This document shows positions 21,381-32,650 of a DNA stretch of 64,000 nt, piece by piece. Each line of letters begins with the position of its first letter. Positions within the stretch are counted from its first letter, which is position 1. The translations under genes were made by a program, and so were the position numbers. The DNA is taken from NCBI GenBank assembly GCA_030765065.1, contig CM060975.1, positions 200,236,007 to 200,300,006 of the forward strand. The letters are read 5' to 3'. This DNA comes from Deroplatys truncata. Its lineage: Eukaryota; Arthropoda; Insecta; Mantodea; Mantidae. The notes beneath the pieces were generated by a model that saw only the letters and a program-made list of their open reading frames with translations, did not search any database and was not told where the DNA came from.

Positions 21381-23080
21381 TCCGATGTGTTGCATTCACA
21401 TTACTTTCCCTACTTTTTATCGTTTATTAGTGGATATACAAACTATTCTTACGAAGGTTTATTTACCTACCTACTTCATATTAATCGAGATAAACGTTTC
21501 TGGAAACAGCTACGACACATTGCGTTACAGATACTAAGGGAATAGCGATAGTCAAATGTTTTGGAACTGGTCGCCATATACTGGCCTTTAGAATTCCATA
21601 CCGTTTCCAAGACATCGCAAGAAAGAACTGAAAATCGACACGTTTTTAAAAACAAAAGGCAAGTATTGAACAGTACACACCATTAATAAGGGATATCTCG
21701 GAAATGGCTGATGCCACAAAACAAAGTTATGTGTAATACATTGTGTGTTTTAAAAAGATTTATATTTTTACTTTCTCTACTACATATAGTAAGTAGGGGA
21801 AATATTGCATTCCACCCAAAAATTCAATATCGGGATTTCACCGGGAATACATTTTTTAAGGTCCTCTGAATCCAAAAAAGCTTTTTTAGAAAAAGGTCCG
21901 AGTGTATCTGTGTGTCTGTGGACAGCATAACTCAAAAACAAAAATTCGGATAAATACTAAGCTTGGTATTTAGGTTCAGTATCTTTCAAATATGCGACAG
22001 GAAGATTTTCAAGAAGATCCCCCATCCCACACTATCCTTTAAATGGAAATTTTTTCGAAAATTTTGATTTTCCCAAAAATCGCAATAACGATTTTGATTA
22101 AAATATCACATGTTTAAGATATTTTCATGGCAAGTGAAAAGTGTATTTTGAATTTTCTTGGTATGTCCCCAAAAGTACTCTTCATTCTGAATGACTTTTG
22201 CATAACTGATAAACCGTAAGACAGAGATAAAATTGTTGTACACAAAAAAATGTAGATCTCGTTAAAACGCACAATTTATGTCATGTATTTTGTTTATGGA
22301 GTGAACCATTTTCGAGATATTCCTAGTTATTTGTTTGAATTTTCCAATACTTATACTTTTCCTGAAATGGGAATTCGTTATTCGTTTTTTTATGTCCTGG
22401 ACATACAAAGAGAATGAAATGCTCCACATAGCAACCAGCTCTTAAAAGATTTGACTATCGCTTAAAGCCTACCATATTCCCGTACAACAAAATTAGCAAT
22501 AAGGTTAACATTTGTATATCTCGATTAACATGGGAAGTAGATGAAGAATAAGTCTTTGTAAAAATAGTTTGTACAAGAGTAGAGAATGTCATGTGAGTGC
22601 AACACAAGGCTTTTTGGTAGTATCTTTTGATTATCGCTTAACGTTTATCAGTTGTAGAACATTATACAAAATTCCTTCCAAATGAAGTGGACTTCACTGG
22701 CTATTTCAAGAAAATTCAAAATATGCATTTTATTTGCCGTGTAAATATATTTAATCTATGGCATCCTAAATAAAATCGTTAGAGGTATTTTTAGAAAATA
22801 AAATATTTAGAAAAGTATTCCATGAAAAGGGTAGTTGGGTTGGGGAGATTTTCTTAAAAATCATATCGTATGTTTGGAAGGTACTGAACTTAAATACCAA
22901 TTTTGGATTTATCCGACTTTCTGAGTTACGCTATTTAGACAGATACACCGACGGGTGTTTTTCTAAAAGTGCTTTTTTTGTGATTCAAGGGGTCTCAAAA
23001 CACGTATTTCCTGTGGAATCTCTAGTTTTGGGGTGGAGTGCAATACCTGCTCTACCCACTATGCACGTGTAGAGAAAGTA
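21381..23080 (+). mobile_element. Family A copy 9 (subfamily B), split by copy 10
   Basis: The left part 21381-21769 begins TCCGATGTGTTGCATTCAC. The right part 22611-23080 continues ggtagtatctttt...cgcttaacg and ends GTAGAGAAAGTA. Joined, they give a full-length B element. Confidence 0.8.
21770..22610 (-). mobile_element. Family A copy 10, nested in copy 9
   Basis: An 841-bp inverted copy begins actttctctactac and ends gagtgcaacacaaggc. TTTTT lies on both sides (21765-21769 and 22611-22615), a candidate 5-bp target duplication. Because the host is the same repeat family, the insertion limits can be read directly. Confidence 0.8.
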
Positions 23081-23852
23081 AAAAAGAAAAGTATTTTACG
23101 TCGTGCACAAGCTAAACATGAAAACACACCAAAGCATAAATATATAAAGCTCCCAAATAAGCAGAAAAATAAAAGCAATCGTACTTTTCTAATAATAATA
23201 ATTATTGCAATATGCAGTACTATTCAAGTCAAAATTGTTTTCATTTCGCTTGATATTAAATAATTTATTCGATATCGCTGTTCCCTGCGTCAAGATTTGT
23301 AGCGCGGGTTGCGTTACCTGTCGTAGGGCGGTGCTGCTGTGTTGTACCTCGTCGACTGGCTGCAGGGATCTCTGGGTTAAACTTCGCTGCTCTGCTAACG
23401 ACAGTGTTAATGCTAGGGTGTAATTTAGTTGTAAATATTTTATGCTGGGCCTCGGCTAGCATCTCTCGGTACACGTTAGCTCTATCAGGGCACGTTCAAC
23501 CACAACACCACTTGATAATAACTCCTGTGAAAGTTGAATTGTGTTTGTAATTATTTCAATAAGCTAAACACATGTACATTTTGCACGATAGATTTGCCTA
23601 GATGTATGATAATGTGTGTTGTACGAGGATACTGATGCCTTTCTAAATTGTTAAATCTCATAACTATCTCCTAAACTAATTATGTGAAGTTAATAATTTA
23701 AATATTAGTGTGCTGCAGTCGGGGAGTATGTTGCAAGTTTTCACTTATGCGAATATTCTACAGTTTGATCTACCGTTAACACTTAATACATTTCCTGCCC
23801 TCATTAACACAAGGAATATCACATCTTGATGCTTCCGTCTAACGATGCCAAC
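23081..23852. other. Unassigned 770 bp
   Basis: 23280-23430 is GC-richer with short frames on both strands and no recognised motif. The remainder is AT-rich. Confidence 0.4.
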
Positions 23853-23855
23853 TAA

Positions 23856-24641
23856 AGGCCCATTCACAATGAAATGTAAGCGCAGACGCAACACAAGTGC
23901 AAGACTTTGCATTCATGTTATTTAATGAAAGCATTCACATAGAGTTACGCAACGCAAGAGTTTGCAGACTCCAAACTTTATGCTTGCGTTGCATGCATAG
24001 AGGAAGAATTCTCCATTTGTTTCTATTTGCATTGTTTGTTATTCAACAGCAGACGATCGCGGTGCGAGACTTTGTGACGCTAATGTACATGCATGCTCTC
24101 TTCCATTTTGCCGTGCCAAACAAATTGCTGTGGGTCACCATCTCTCATTTCCCTCAATAGGTTATGGTAGTCTCCTTATTGAATCCTACTTTTATTTAAT
24201 GCATGAACCCAGCATCTGCGCCTAAATTTCTTGGCTCATAAATCGTAAGGCGCAAAGAGATAATGCACATTACATTTATATAGCTTATACAGGTGTATCA
24301 TCACATATATAACTTGCTGCAGTTTCCAACTTGCACAACTATTTTCAATATTTTTGTCAAACATTCGTGATGTCACTAACGCTAGGGGCGGCAGTTGGGC
24401 GTAGGTATGTTTTTGTGACCTATTTATTTATAAAATATTCAGTGAACTTTCTTATTTGGTATTGTTGGTTATATTATTCAATTTGAAACTTACAGTGCGC
24501 TCGAGGATTTCCGCAATTGGTTTAAGGATCTGGAAGCCCGTGCCAACTTCTTGCGTTACGACTACATTGTGAATGGACTTCCCTCACGCCTACGCTTATG
24601 GTGCGTTATGTTAGCGCTTACATTTCATTGTGAAGGGGCCC
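23856..24641. mobile_element. Harbinger-like MITE (786 bp, TAA duplication)
   Basis: The left end AGGCCCATTCACAATGAAAT pairs with the complement of the right end, GGGCCCCTTCACAATGAAAT; the similarity continues GTAAGCGC. TAA occurs at 23853-23855 and 24642-24644. A 3-bp TWA target and GGGCC-type ends fit PIF/Harbinger elements. The interior has no transposase. Confidence 0.72.
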
Positions 24642-24644
24642 TAA

Positions 24645-25398
24645 CTCTGCTATACGCTACGTTGGCTGGTGTCTATGCTTCCTTAGCTTTGAAAATATAT
24701 GTTGGGTCTATTGGAAAGTTCTATTGAGTCTCATACTGACGTAATATATGCGCTGGCCTATCCTTACTTAGTTTTAAAAATGTTTCAAAACCCTTACCAT
24801 TGGCTTGCTCAACCGTCTTTAGAATGTTCTGGAACATTATTATTGTATGCGTTTATTACGTGCCCTTCTTGTACTTAGCTGTTGGGTTTTATTTATGGCC
24901 TGTGCAACTTTCTCTTCCTCGTAGCGGGTTTAAACAGTCAAAATGCTAGCTTTTAAAATATTTACACTGCACAAATGTACTGTATAACACATTACGGTAC
25001 ATGTATTCTGCATTATTAATAACAGTCATTAGATATTCATAAAATGTTTAACATTAAATAACATTACCTTGAAACAGTATAAATGAATAACTATCAGTAC
25101 ATAATTATAATATGGTATTATTAATTCATAAGGAGGGTTGTAATACGTCTCATCGAGCTTCGCCAACTACAGTGACATCTACATCATAATTACATAATTA
25201 CAGTAAGCAAGCATCACGTGTATTTATATCGTAAATTGGGTGATTCTAAACACCGAAAGAGTATATTGGTGGGGCGCTAAATGCAACGCATTTCCATTTT
25301 GTCTCAAAAGATGTAGTTTTGTCACGAAACCTCTACCAATTGAATAAGAACATCGTATCCGGCATTAAGTTACAAAAGGGGTTCCAAGAATCGATGTT
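24645..25398. other. Unassigned 750 bp
   Basis: AT-rich with no ORF and no match to the window's repeats. Confidence 0.4.
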
Positions 25399-26184
25399 TA
25401 CTTTCTCTTTCTACTACATATAGTAAGTAGGGAAACTATTGCATTCCACCCAAAAAATTAGACATAGAGATTTCACCGGGAATACATGTTTTGTGGCCCC
25501 TGAATCAAAAAAGCATTTTTAGAAAACGTTCTATGTGTGTGTCTGTGAAGAGCATAACTCAAAAACGAATAGTTTGGTAAATACCAAACTTGGTATTTAG
25601 GTTCAGTATCTATCAAAGATGCGACAAGAAGATTTTCAAGAAAATCCTCCAACCCCAGACTACACTTTACATGGAACAATTTTCAACAATTTTGATTTTC
25701 TCAAAAATGTCTCTAATGATTTTGATTAAAATATCATGTTTAAGATACCGTTATGGCAAATGAAATGTGTATCTAGAATTTTATGGGAATGTCTCCAAAA
25801 GTCGTCTTCATTCTGATTGAATTTTCCATAACTGGTAAGCCGTAAGAGATGAACAAAATTTTACTACACAAAAAATGTAAATCTCATTAAAACACACAAT
25901 TTATATCCTATACATTTTTGTGGAATGAACCATTTCCAAGATATTCCTTGTTATTTGTTTGAATTTTCCAATACTAACGGAATGCTCCACATAGCAATCA
26001 GCTCTTAAAAGATGTCATTATCGCTTAAAACCCACCATATTTTCCTTGTACGTACAAGAAAATTAACAATACGACAACATCTGTAAATTTTTATATCGAT
26101 CAACAAGAAGTAGATGGACAATAGACGTTTGTAAAAATAGTTTGTACAAGAGTAGAGAAAGTCATGAATGTGTCACACATTAGA
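25399..26184 (-). mobile_element. Family A copy 11, complete
   Basis: Begins tactttctctttctac and ends agagaaagtcatgaatgtgtcacacattaga. No long CA tract: only tgtgtgtctgtg remains at that site. Confidence 0.78.
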
Positions 26185-26454
26185 TTTTTACATTACTAGA
26201 GAGCCCACATCGGCTGTGCAGAGACTGATGCTCGTGGTCAAATATGTGAGGCTTTGTGCACAATATTTCAGTATTGGATGTAACATTTAGGTCATCACGC
26301 CGATTAAGGGTAGTTTCTGATATCAGGAGACGCAACTTCTCAATCAAGTAGCTTTTCAAGTGGCCACTACGAGGCTGATTACGGGGTTAAGTCAATAAAT
26401 CCGCACAACACTTTTTAAATTTGTTATAACAACAATAGAAACTTACAGTAGCTT

Positions 26455-26690
26455 CGTTTTTAAAGTAGTTCCTTGCTTCTCAATGCGCATGGTCCATCGT
26501 TGCACAAACTTTCTGATACCCTCAGAAAAAGAAGTTTTTCAGTTGAGCAGCAAGCCATGTATGCACCGCTTTCTTCATTTCTTGGTCTGTGGTGAAGCGA
26601 CGGCCCCATAAGGCTTTTTAAGGGACTAAAGTGGCATGGTTTGCCAGTTCATCGACAGTCAATCTTCGGTTCTCTGAATCAGGATGCGGA
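26455..26690 (-). pseudogene. mariner transposase remnant, N- and C-termini joined
   Basis: The minus frame reads DSENRRLTVDELANH, resembling the linker after the helix-turn-helix, then directly ALWGRRFTTDQEMKKAVHTWL and NFFSEGIRKFVQRWTMRI, which is the C-terminal end of a mariner transposase. The catalytic middle is deleted. It abuts the L-family LTR at 26720. Confidence 0.7.
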
Positions 26691-26719
26691 CTTACTCATT
26701 GTTGGCATTCTATTGGATA

Positions 26720-27010
26720 TGAGGCAGTATTTTTAGCACTTAAATGATTTTAATCAAATTATATAATATGTAAAATAAATAACAGCCCGCCTTAAAGCAA
26801 TATATATGTAACAATATATAAAAGGTGTATATTACTGTCATTGTATATGTTTATATTATTGTATACATGTAATAATGTTATCTGAATGTATTACGTAATT
26901 TAATAATATAGGAGCTGTGAGAATAATAGGTTAAAAGTTGCTAACAATGAAGAACACTTCAAATTGACGCCCAAAGCGTGGTGCAAATAACGTAAATATA
27001 TAATAACAAC
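26720..27010 (+). mobile_element. Family L LTR fragment plus leader (L1a)
   Basis: Begins TGAGGCAGTATTTTTAGCAC and follows the L LTR to gttgctaacaatg (26952). It then jumps to leader sequence (cttcaaattgacgcccaaagcgtggtgc), which matches 45612-45650 of copy L3. So the LTR's 3' two-thirds are deleted. Confidence 0.7.
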
Positions 27011-27011
27011 T

Positions 27012-27254
27012 TCAGATATGGATGGGCATCCTGCTCTTTCCTCGTCCTTCACGTTGTCCGACCATTTTGTAACTTTTCAATCTATTTGTACACATTTCGC
27101 CAGGGTAAAGATTGCCTCCATATTGTGCAGAAAGTCTTCGATGGATTTCAGCTCCTAGTACAGCTTCAGGCAACGAAAAACGGATTACCGCACGGTGTTC
27201 GTTGCTGCAAGCGGTGGGGGATGCAGCCGTGCTTATTATGCAACAATGCAGCAC
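27012..27254 (-). pseudogene. mariner-type N-terminal HTH fragment
   Basis: The minus frame contains EHRAVIRF, then GAEIHRRLSAQYGGN, characteristic of the HTH_48 DNA-binding domain at the start of mariner-like transposases. The following residues shift frame. No catalytic domain follows. It lies between the two inverted L LTRs. Confidence 0.7.
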
Positions 27255-28240
27255 TCACTGGAGTGATAACGTCAAACATTCCACAAACGGAGACAAAGAA
27301 ACCTGTCGATTTTTGCGCGCACAAGCCAACCTACAAAAAATTAAAAATATTGTGGGGATATTTATTAACTTACCCTCGTACATCCCTGGTACACCTCTCA
27401 GCAAGAGAAAAGCCCTATGTCGTGATGTGATCGAACACAGGTTCCCTCACACAGCAGACAGCAACGCTACTGCAGCGCCACGGAGAAAGGATATCTGTCA
27501 TCGGTAGACCCTTAAACATCTGCTAACGCTTTCAGGCCCTTATTTTAGACAATACCGGTTTTTCAACTTCGACGGCATATCGTAAATACTCCTGCTATTA
27601 AAAGTTTTTGTTACCAGATCCCAGTTTAATGGGTCAGTTGGTTGAAGTACTGAACACTAAGGATTTTAATGTCGGATATTGGCAATAGCAGTATTCTTGC
27701 AGCGGTGGTACCTAATTTTGCAGAAAAGGAAATGGTGGTTCCACAAAAATAAATGTCGACTGGCGTGTGTGAATAGTCACGGGATGTTTTGGTAAAACAC
27801 CTGCTGTGCATTTTAAGTAAAAAAATGTTGTATTTTAACTTTTTGCTTTAAGTTCTGCTAATGTCCATCAATTCTTTAAAAAGTCACGAAATTGTAGCAG
27901 TAAAGATAGACAATCGTAGATATTTGAAGGTTTGTTGAAGGCTGGTTTTGCTGCAAACGGATATATATGCTCATCATCATCATTCTTCAAGGAATAGGCT
28001 ATTATTAGTGTGTTGGGGCTCCATTTTAAGTTAAATAACCGGCCGATCCAACTCTTATTATGAGTCCATGATTTCTTTTTCCTTTTGATTTTTACTTTAA
28101 AATATTCAGAGGTATACGTTCTTTTTCCATTCTTAATACATGCTCATATCAATTTTTTTGTATTCTTCAAATCTTATTCTTATACTTGAAATTGTTAATT
28201 CATTTGGAATTTCTTGATTTTTCTATTTATCCAATAAAGT
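27255..28240. other. Unassigned 1 kb between inverted L LTRs
   Basis: The first 250 bp are moderately GC-rich (plus-strand frames are shadows of the minus mariner fragment or random). The remainder is AT-rich with no identified motif. Confidence 0.4.
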
Positions 28241-29188
28241 ATAGCGAAGTTGTGTTTATTTTAGGAGGAGTTGAATTGTAGTTCCGTTGTTGCGGAGCCG
28301 AAGTTGATGATGTAATTGCTGCCCCACGTATGGTACAAAGTTTCCGGTGGCCTTCGCCCCAATGTTCACTTTCCGGTGGCCTTCGCCCCAAGTTTTAGGA
28401 ATCAGCTTTGTATTCTTATGTTTCTTTAAATATTATATATATTTATGTTTGCCTCGGCTGTGTCAGTATTAATTTGTAGAAACATGTATCTCTTTGCAGG
28501 GAGTGATGCGGCTAAAGAATGTAGGCTTACACAAATTATAATTTTTACTTCACTCCTTTTATTAATCCTTGACACGATTAAATATCACTTCACTGTGAGA
28601 TTATTTATTATTGCACTTTTTAATACGTAAACTTTAAAGTATTCTCGCCGTAATGAATATTCGTCTCACACTGGATACGTATTAAACTTCTCGAGGACGC
28701 GTCTCGCGTCCAGTTAGGAACGCTGTCTACTAGCAGTTGACTTCTACCGCCTGAACTTGTAAATTTTGCTATTTCAAGTCTCTGATTGGCTAATCCTATT
28801 CCAATAGAATACTTTTATTTAACTTTTAGTCTTTCTAGTTGTTGATTGGCTATTTATAAACTGTTTTAAAAATATTACATTATTGTTTCCAAGAATTACT
28901 AGTAGCATTATTAAACTTTCCAATTTATTATTGCCTCAAGGTTACCTCATTGTTACCTCATTGTTAGCAACTCTTGACCTATATTCTCACAGCTTCTACA
29001 TTATTAAATTACTTAATACAGTTCGCATAACATTATTATACATGTATACAATAATATAAACATATACCATGACTGTTACATACATTTTAAATATATTCTT
29101 ACATAATATTGCTTTAAGGCGGGCTGTTATTATATTTTATATTATATAATTTGACTGAAATCATTTAAGTGTTAAAAATACTGCCTCA
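28241..29188 (-). mobile_element. Family L LTR plus leader (L1b)
   Basis: On the minus strand the LTR begins TGAGGCAGTA at 29188 and runs to about 28391, then the leader begins TTGGGGCGAAGGCCACCGG. It carries TATAAATAG and two AGCCAATCA boxes. A 30-bp unit around ggtggccttcgcccca is duplicated in tandem at 28338-28392. It mirrors L1a at 26720, giving an inverted pair. Confidence 0.75.
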
Positions 29189-29199
29189 CCTGTGAAGCA

Positions 29200-30190
29200 G
29201 TAACGATGGTCGGCCAATTTGAAAGCCACTTACTTTACCTGCTTCGTTGTTGATTCTGCTGCCGCGATCTCGTAGCTCGTTCTGTTGTCTGTGCTCTAGC
29301 TGCCCCATTGGTTTGTTATGAGATCTTAAGAGTATGCGTGGATGTATTGTGAAAGGACAACACTAGTTTAAATTGACTGAGACGTTTAATGCGATTTAAT
29401 ACTTGAGCTATTGAGGCGAGCTGCCGACCGTTTGAAGATAAAGAATCAAACTGATTATGAATCGTCGCATTTGAAACTATAACAATTGAATTATTATACC
29501 TGCTAACTTCTGCAGTATCAATTTTAGGACTTAAAATAAGTTTTTCTGCTAAAAAAAAAACTAGAAGCATAACTTGCCATGAGTCGTTAAAATGTTGCTC
29601 TGAAAGATCCCTCGCGATAGTGGCGACTTCTTACTCCCACAAGCGCGTCACTAAACGCTTAAAATATCATACCAGCGGCAAGTACCGATGATACTAGAGT
29701 AACTAATGAATGCACAACTCTGCACAAAGGTTTGCACGAATGAAGGTCGATCAGTACCCGTGACGGAACCAGAGTAACTCTCTGATTTAAAATTGCACGC
29801 CTTTGTTACTTTTAGCTCACTTCATTACTCCCCACCAACATTATTACTCACGCGCAGTCAATACTTAAAAACTTACGTATGCCTCCGCTACTTTGTTACT
29901 AGTGGACCTGGCTAAAATCTCAGAATCTAAGTGCCATTCTCTTCATCATAATTCTGCCTACGTAACTGAAAACATACTGATTTATAACAACTGAATTCGC
30001 AGAATGTTTAAGCTAATGCATTCACTACTTCGGCTGTCGCTAATGACTTTGGTTAACATGGCTCTTTCTCGGACAAATCTTTCAATTCAACAACTTTTTA
30101 TATTATACATTGATTTAATATACAGAAATTATTTATTGCAATTATTTCTTTATCTTACTATTATTTCTTTAATTATTTATACCTTCCCTT
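29200..30190 (-). mobile_element. Family K element, copy K1 (uninterrupted)
   Basis: The reverse complement matches 41390-43130 in order. Shared blocks are caattgcaataaa near the start, gatactgcagaagttagc, gtctcagtcaatttaaa and cagcagaatcaaca. An 84-codon minus ORF (29316-29570) is partly shared with K2 (IDTAEV..., LSQFK), so it may be a coding relic. Class is uncertain; an LTR-type retroelement is possible. It carries the empty site for the transposon inserted in K2, at TA 29400-29401. Confidence 0.6.
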
Positions 30191-30199
30191 CAATAATTA

Positions 30200-31905
30200 C
30201 GCCATCACCTGCTAATATTTTAAAAATCTCATTTCAGCAAACCTGTATTCTTTTTTCAAGAGCTTTGTTTATTATGCAGCATTCCGACCCATATAACGGC
30301 ATTGGCACCGCTAATACTTTGTAAAATTTTAACAGAGTTACTCTTTTTACTTTTCTTGTGTTTGGCCTTTAAATTGTTCCATATATCTGTTAACAAACCG
30401 AATTTCTTATTAATTTCATTTTTTGTTTCTATTAAGGCCAAGTAATACCCCCAAATTACTAAAGTTAATTATGCTCAATTGTTTTATAATTTATAGTTAT
30501 CTTAATCGTCGTTGGTTCTTTACCATAGAAAGCCATGACTTTATTTTTGCTTTCTATATTTCTAAATTATACTTTGTGGTTGCTTGATTTAAACTACATA
30601 CACTTCTTTGTGGACTATTTTCATCTGCTGCTATTACTATTTGATCATCCTCAAAGAGTCGTCAAATCCAGCGGTCCTATTTTAAAATTTTGATTTAAAA
30701 TATTCTGCCATTCTTTAATGATATTGTCCACATATACCTAGATTAAAAAGGATGGATGAAAGAGGACACTCTTGTCTTAAACCTTAATTTATCTTTTGAT
30801 CATTTGTTTCCACTTTTTATTCTAATTTTTGTTTCAACACATAAACTTTGTATAGCTCGTATTAAATGATTTGAAAAGCCTTTCTCATTCATAATATTCC
30901 GTAGTGCATTTCTTTTCACTCTATCGCAGGCTTTTACATAATCGATAAGGGCTACAAGTAGGCAAGTAAAATTACCTTCTTTTTTTCAAGCAGTTGTGTT
31001 ATCGTGCTCGAGATTCGGAGCAAGATATACCTTTTCTAAATCCATGCTGTGCCTCGTGTAACAGGGATTCGGCTATTGATTTCATTCTGTTTTCTAAAAT
31101 ATTTGTGTAAATTTTATAACACTTATGTCTCTATAATTTTCACATGCATTCCTAGAACCCTTCTTGAATATTAGTACGTAGCTTCTCTCCAATCTTCTGG
31201 GATACTATCAGTTCTCCATCATCTGTTATGTGTTTAATATACTTTTGTGTAGAAACGTACGACCATATTTTATTAGTTCCGCATTCATTTCATCTATACC
31301 TGATGCTGCCTTATTTGAAAAGTGGTTAGTGTGTAGTGATATTCTTCCATAGTTATTGAAAGGGAAGGATGAGAGGAGATACCCGAAATGCGACCAGATC
31401 CGGATGCCGACGGGCGCAAGCATTGACGGGGTCCCTAACGTTTTCAGATAGAACGCATCCGACGACGCCCATCCCTGCCCCGGTGCGCAGCCCCACGCAA
31501 AGGAGGAATCTAACTGAGCCGTACCACAGCGACGCCAGGGATGAAATCTTTACGGAGCGCAAGCTACCGCACAGCTGCAACCCGCCGAAAACCGTCGCCT
31601 GGTCCTTTAACCCTGAAATAGATGGCAAGGAAGATAATGGGTACAGGAAATGAGAGGAAGAAGAGTCGTGGTAGAAGATGAACCACCCCAGCATTCGCCT
31701 GGCGATCCGAGGAAGCCATGAAAAACCCATGAGCAGAGTGGACGGTAACCGGGGATCGATCACTGGACCTCCCGAATGCGTGGCACAAACATAACCGCCT
31801 GAGCCATCCCGCTCGGTAAGTCTGAGACATACTTGTCCCACTGTTGCCTCCTGAATTTTCATATTTATTTCTTTGCTATTCCTCTTCATCTATTATATTC
31901 CATTA
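30200..31905 (-). pseudogene. Non-LTR retrotransposon reverse transcriptase, decayed
   Basis: On the minus strand the RT motifs appear in order: QWDKYVSDL (about 31830), ASGIDEMNAELIKYG (about 31270), ENRMKSIAESLLHEAQHGFRKG (about 31070), ALIDYVKACDRVKR (about 30940), a DDQIVIA-like active-site relic near 30640, and VLAVPMPLYGSE (about 30290). This is an RTE-like RT with about one frameshift or stop per 50-100 bp, so it is old. An S SINE (31358-31816) interrupts it before the ASGID motif. Confidence 0.8.
31358..31816 (-). mobile_element. Family S tRNA-derived SINE
   Basis: The head at the right end reads, on the minus strand, CGAGCGGGATGGCTCAGGCG (box A) with GTGATCGATCCCCGG as a decayed box B. 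The body is GC-rich and very different from the neighbouring S copies except for AGGGACCCCGTCAATGCT near 31420. The 178-codon minus ORF spanning it is not conserved between copies. Confidence 0.8.
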
Positions 31906-32239
31906 TATTAATGTCCATTAAAATGGAATCCGATCTGAGAGGATTAGGGAACCGCACACCACTTTATCCAATACACTTCCATAGCTACTACATTTTGTTT
32001 GTACACACACGCGCGCACCTTCATGTGTTCAAATAATGAATTAACCGCGACTATTGGTTTCAGTTAGCAACTGCGGTCAATGTTTGCTTTTCAGTGCTTT
32101 CAGTTCTTCCTCCTTCCTCTTCTTCTGCGGCTGCAACACTCTCTGATTATGTCAGGATACAATAAAGTGCACGGAAACGTGCCGATGATTTGGTTTCCTA
32201 TAGTGTTTTTATTTATCTAATGTTGGCAGAAGCTACTTA
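31906..32239. other. Unassigned 330 bp
   Basis: Contains a (CA)/(CG) run, acacacacgcgcgcac, at 32005 and an imperfect inverted pair around ccgcgactattgg/gcaactgcggtc at 32047-32080. No gene. Confidence 0.35.
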
Positions 32240-32650
32240 TCATCTGTGTTCCACACCAGCCCTAGGTGAATCAACCTCGCATACCAGCTTATGGACAAAG
32301 ATCAGGCCTAGGTGAGCGGCGAAAGGAGAGGAGTGCAGAAACATTTCAACTGAGTGGCTGGAAGGCATGCTTCGCAGCGACGGTTCACACCAGGCCTTGG
32401 ATGAGTCCGTCTCGTATTGGTTTATGTCAAAAGTCCAGCACTCAAATATTGACCTATGAAAACTGATCATTTCAGGATCAAGAGCGAAGGAAAAGAGGGG
32501 GTAGTAAAAACATTAAATGGACTACTAGAACCAGCTAACGGGCAGAGGCTGAGCGTGGCAAAGTCGGTCTAGTATTTCCTTACCAACATAACCCACTGCA
32601 CATTTTATCGGCACGAGTCCATGCACTCGACTGTACCTACGCTGATTGCA
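32240..32650 (-). repeat. Family R repeat, copy R1
   Basis: The reverse complement matches 61385-61760 over its whole length, for example CCAATACGAGACGGACTCAT and TTTCGCCGCTCACCTAGGCC. Both copies keep a similar frame (here 76 codons, with NQYETD and SPFAAHLGL; in R2 SLFAAHLGL). No head, tail or TIR could be fixed, so the class is unknown. Confidence 0.65.

Noticed and set aside
21137-21430. ORFs reading VFIRLFVSELCCSQTHTHTH and similar, recurring at many positions as a possible gene family
   Set aside because: They are translations of family A around its CA microsatellite. The frame opens and closes differently in each copy, and the same DNA is non-coding in the consensus.
27112-27507. 131-codon plus-strand ORF
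   Set aside because: Its first part is the antisense of a mariner HTH fragment with recognisable motifs on the minus strand. The remainder has no motif.
26720-29188. L1a-L1b as a DIRS-like element with inverted LTRs
   Set aside because: The internal DNA includes a foreign mariner fragment, L1a is deleted, the flanks do not match, and no recombinase or RT is visible.
31353-31889. 178-residue ORF on the minus strand
   Set aside because: Spans an S SINE from its tRNA-like head through its body. Not conserved in other S copies.
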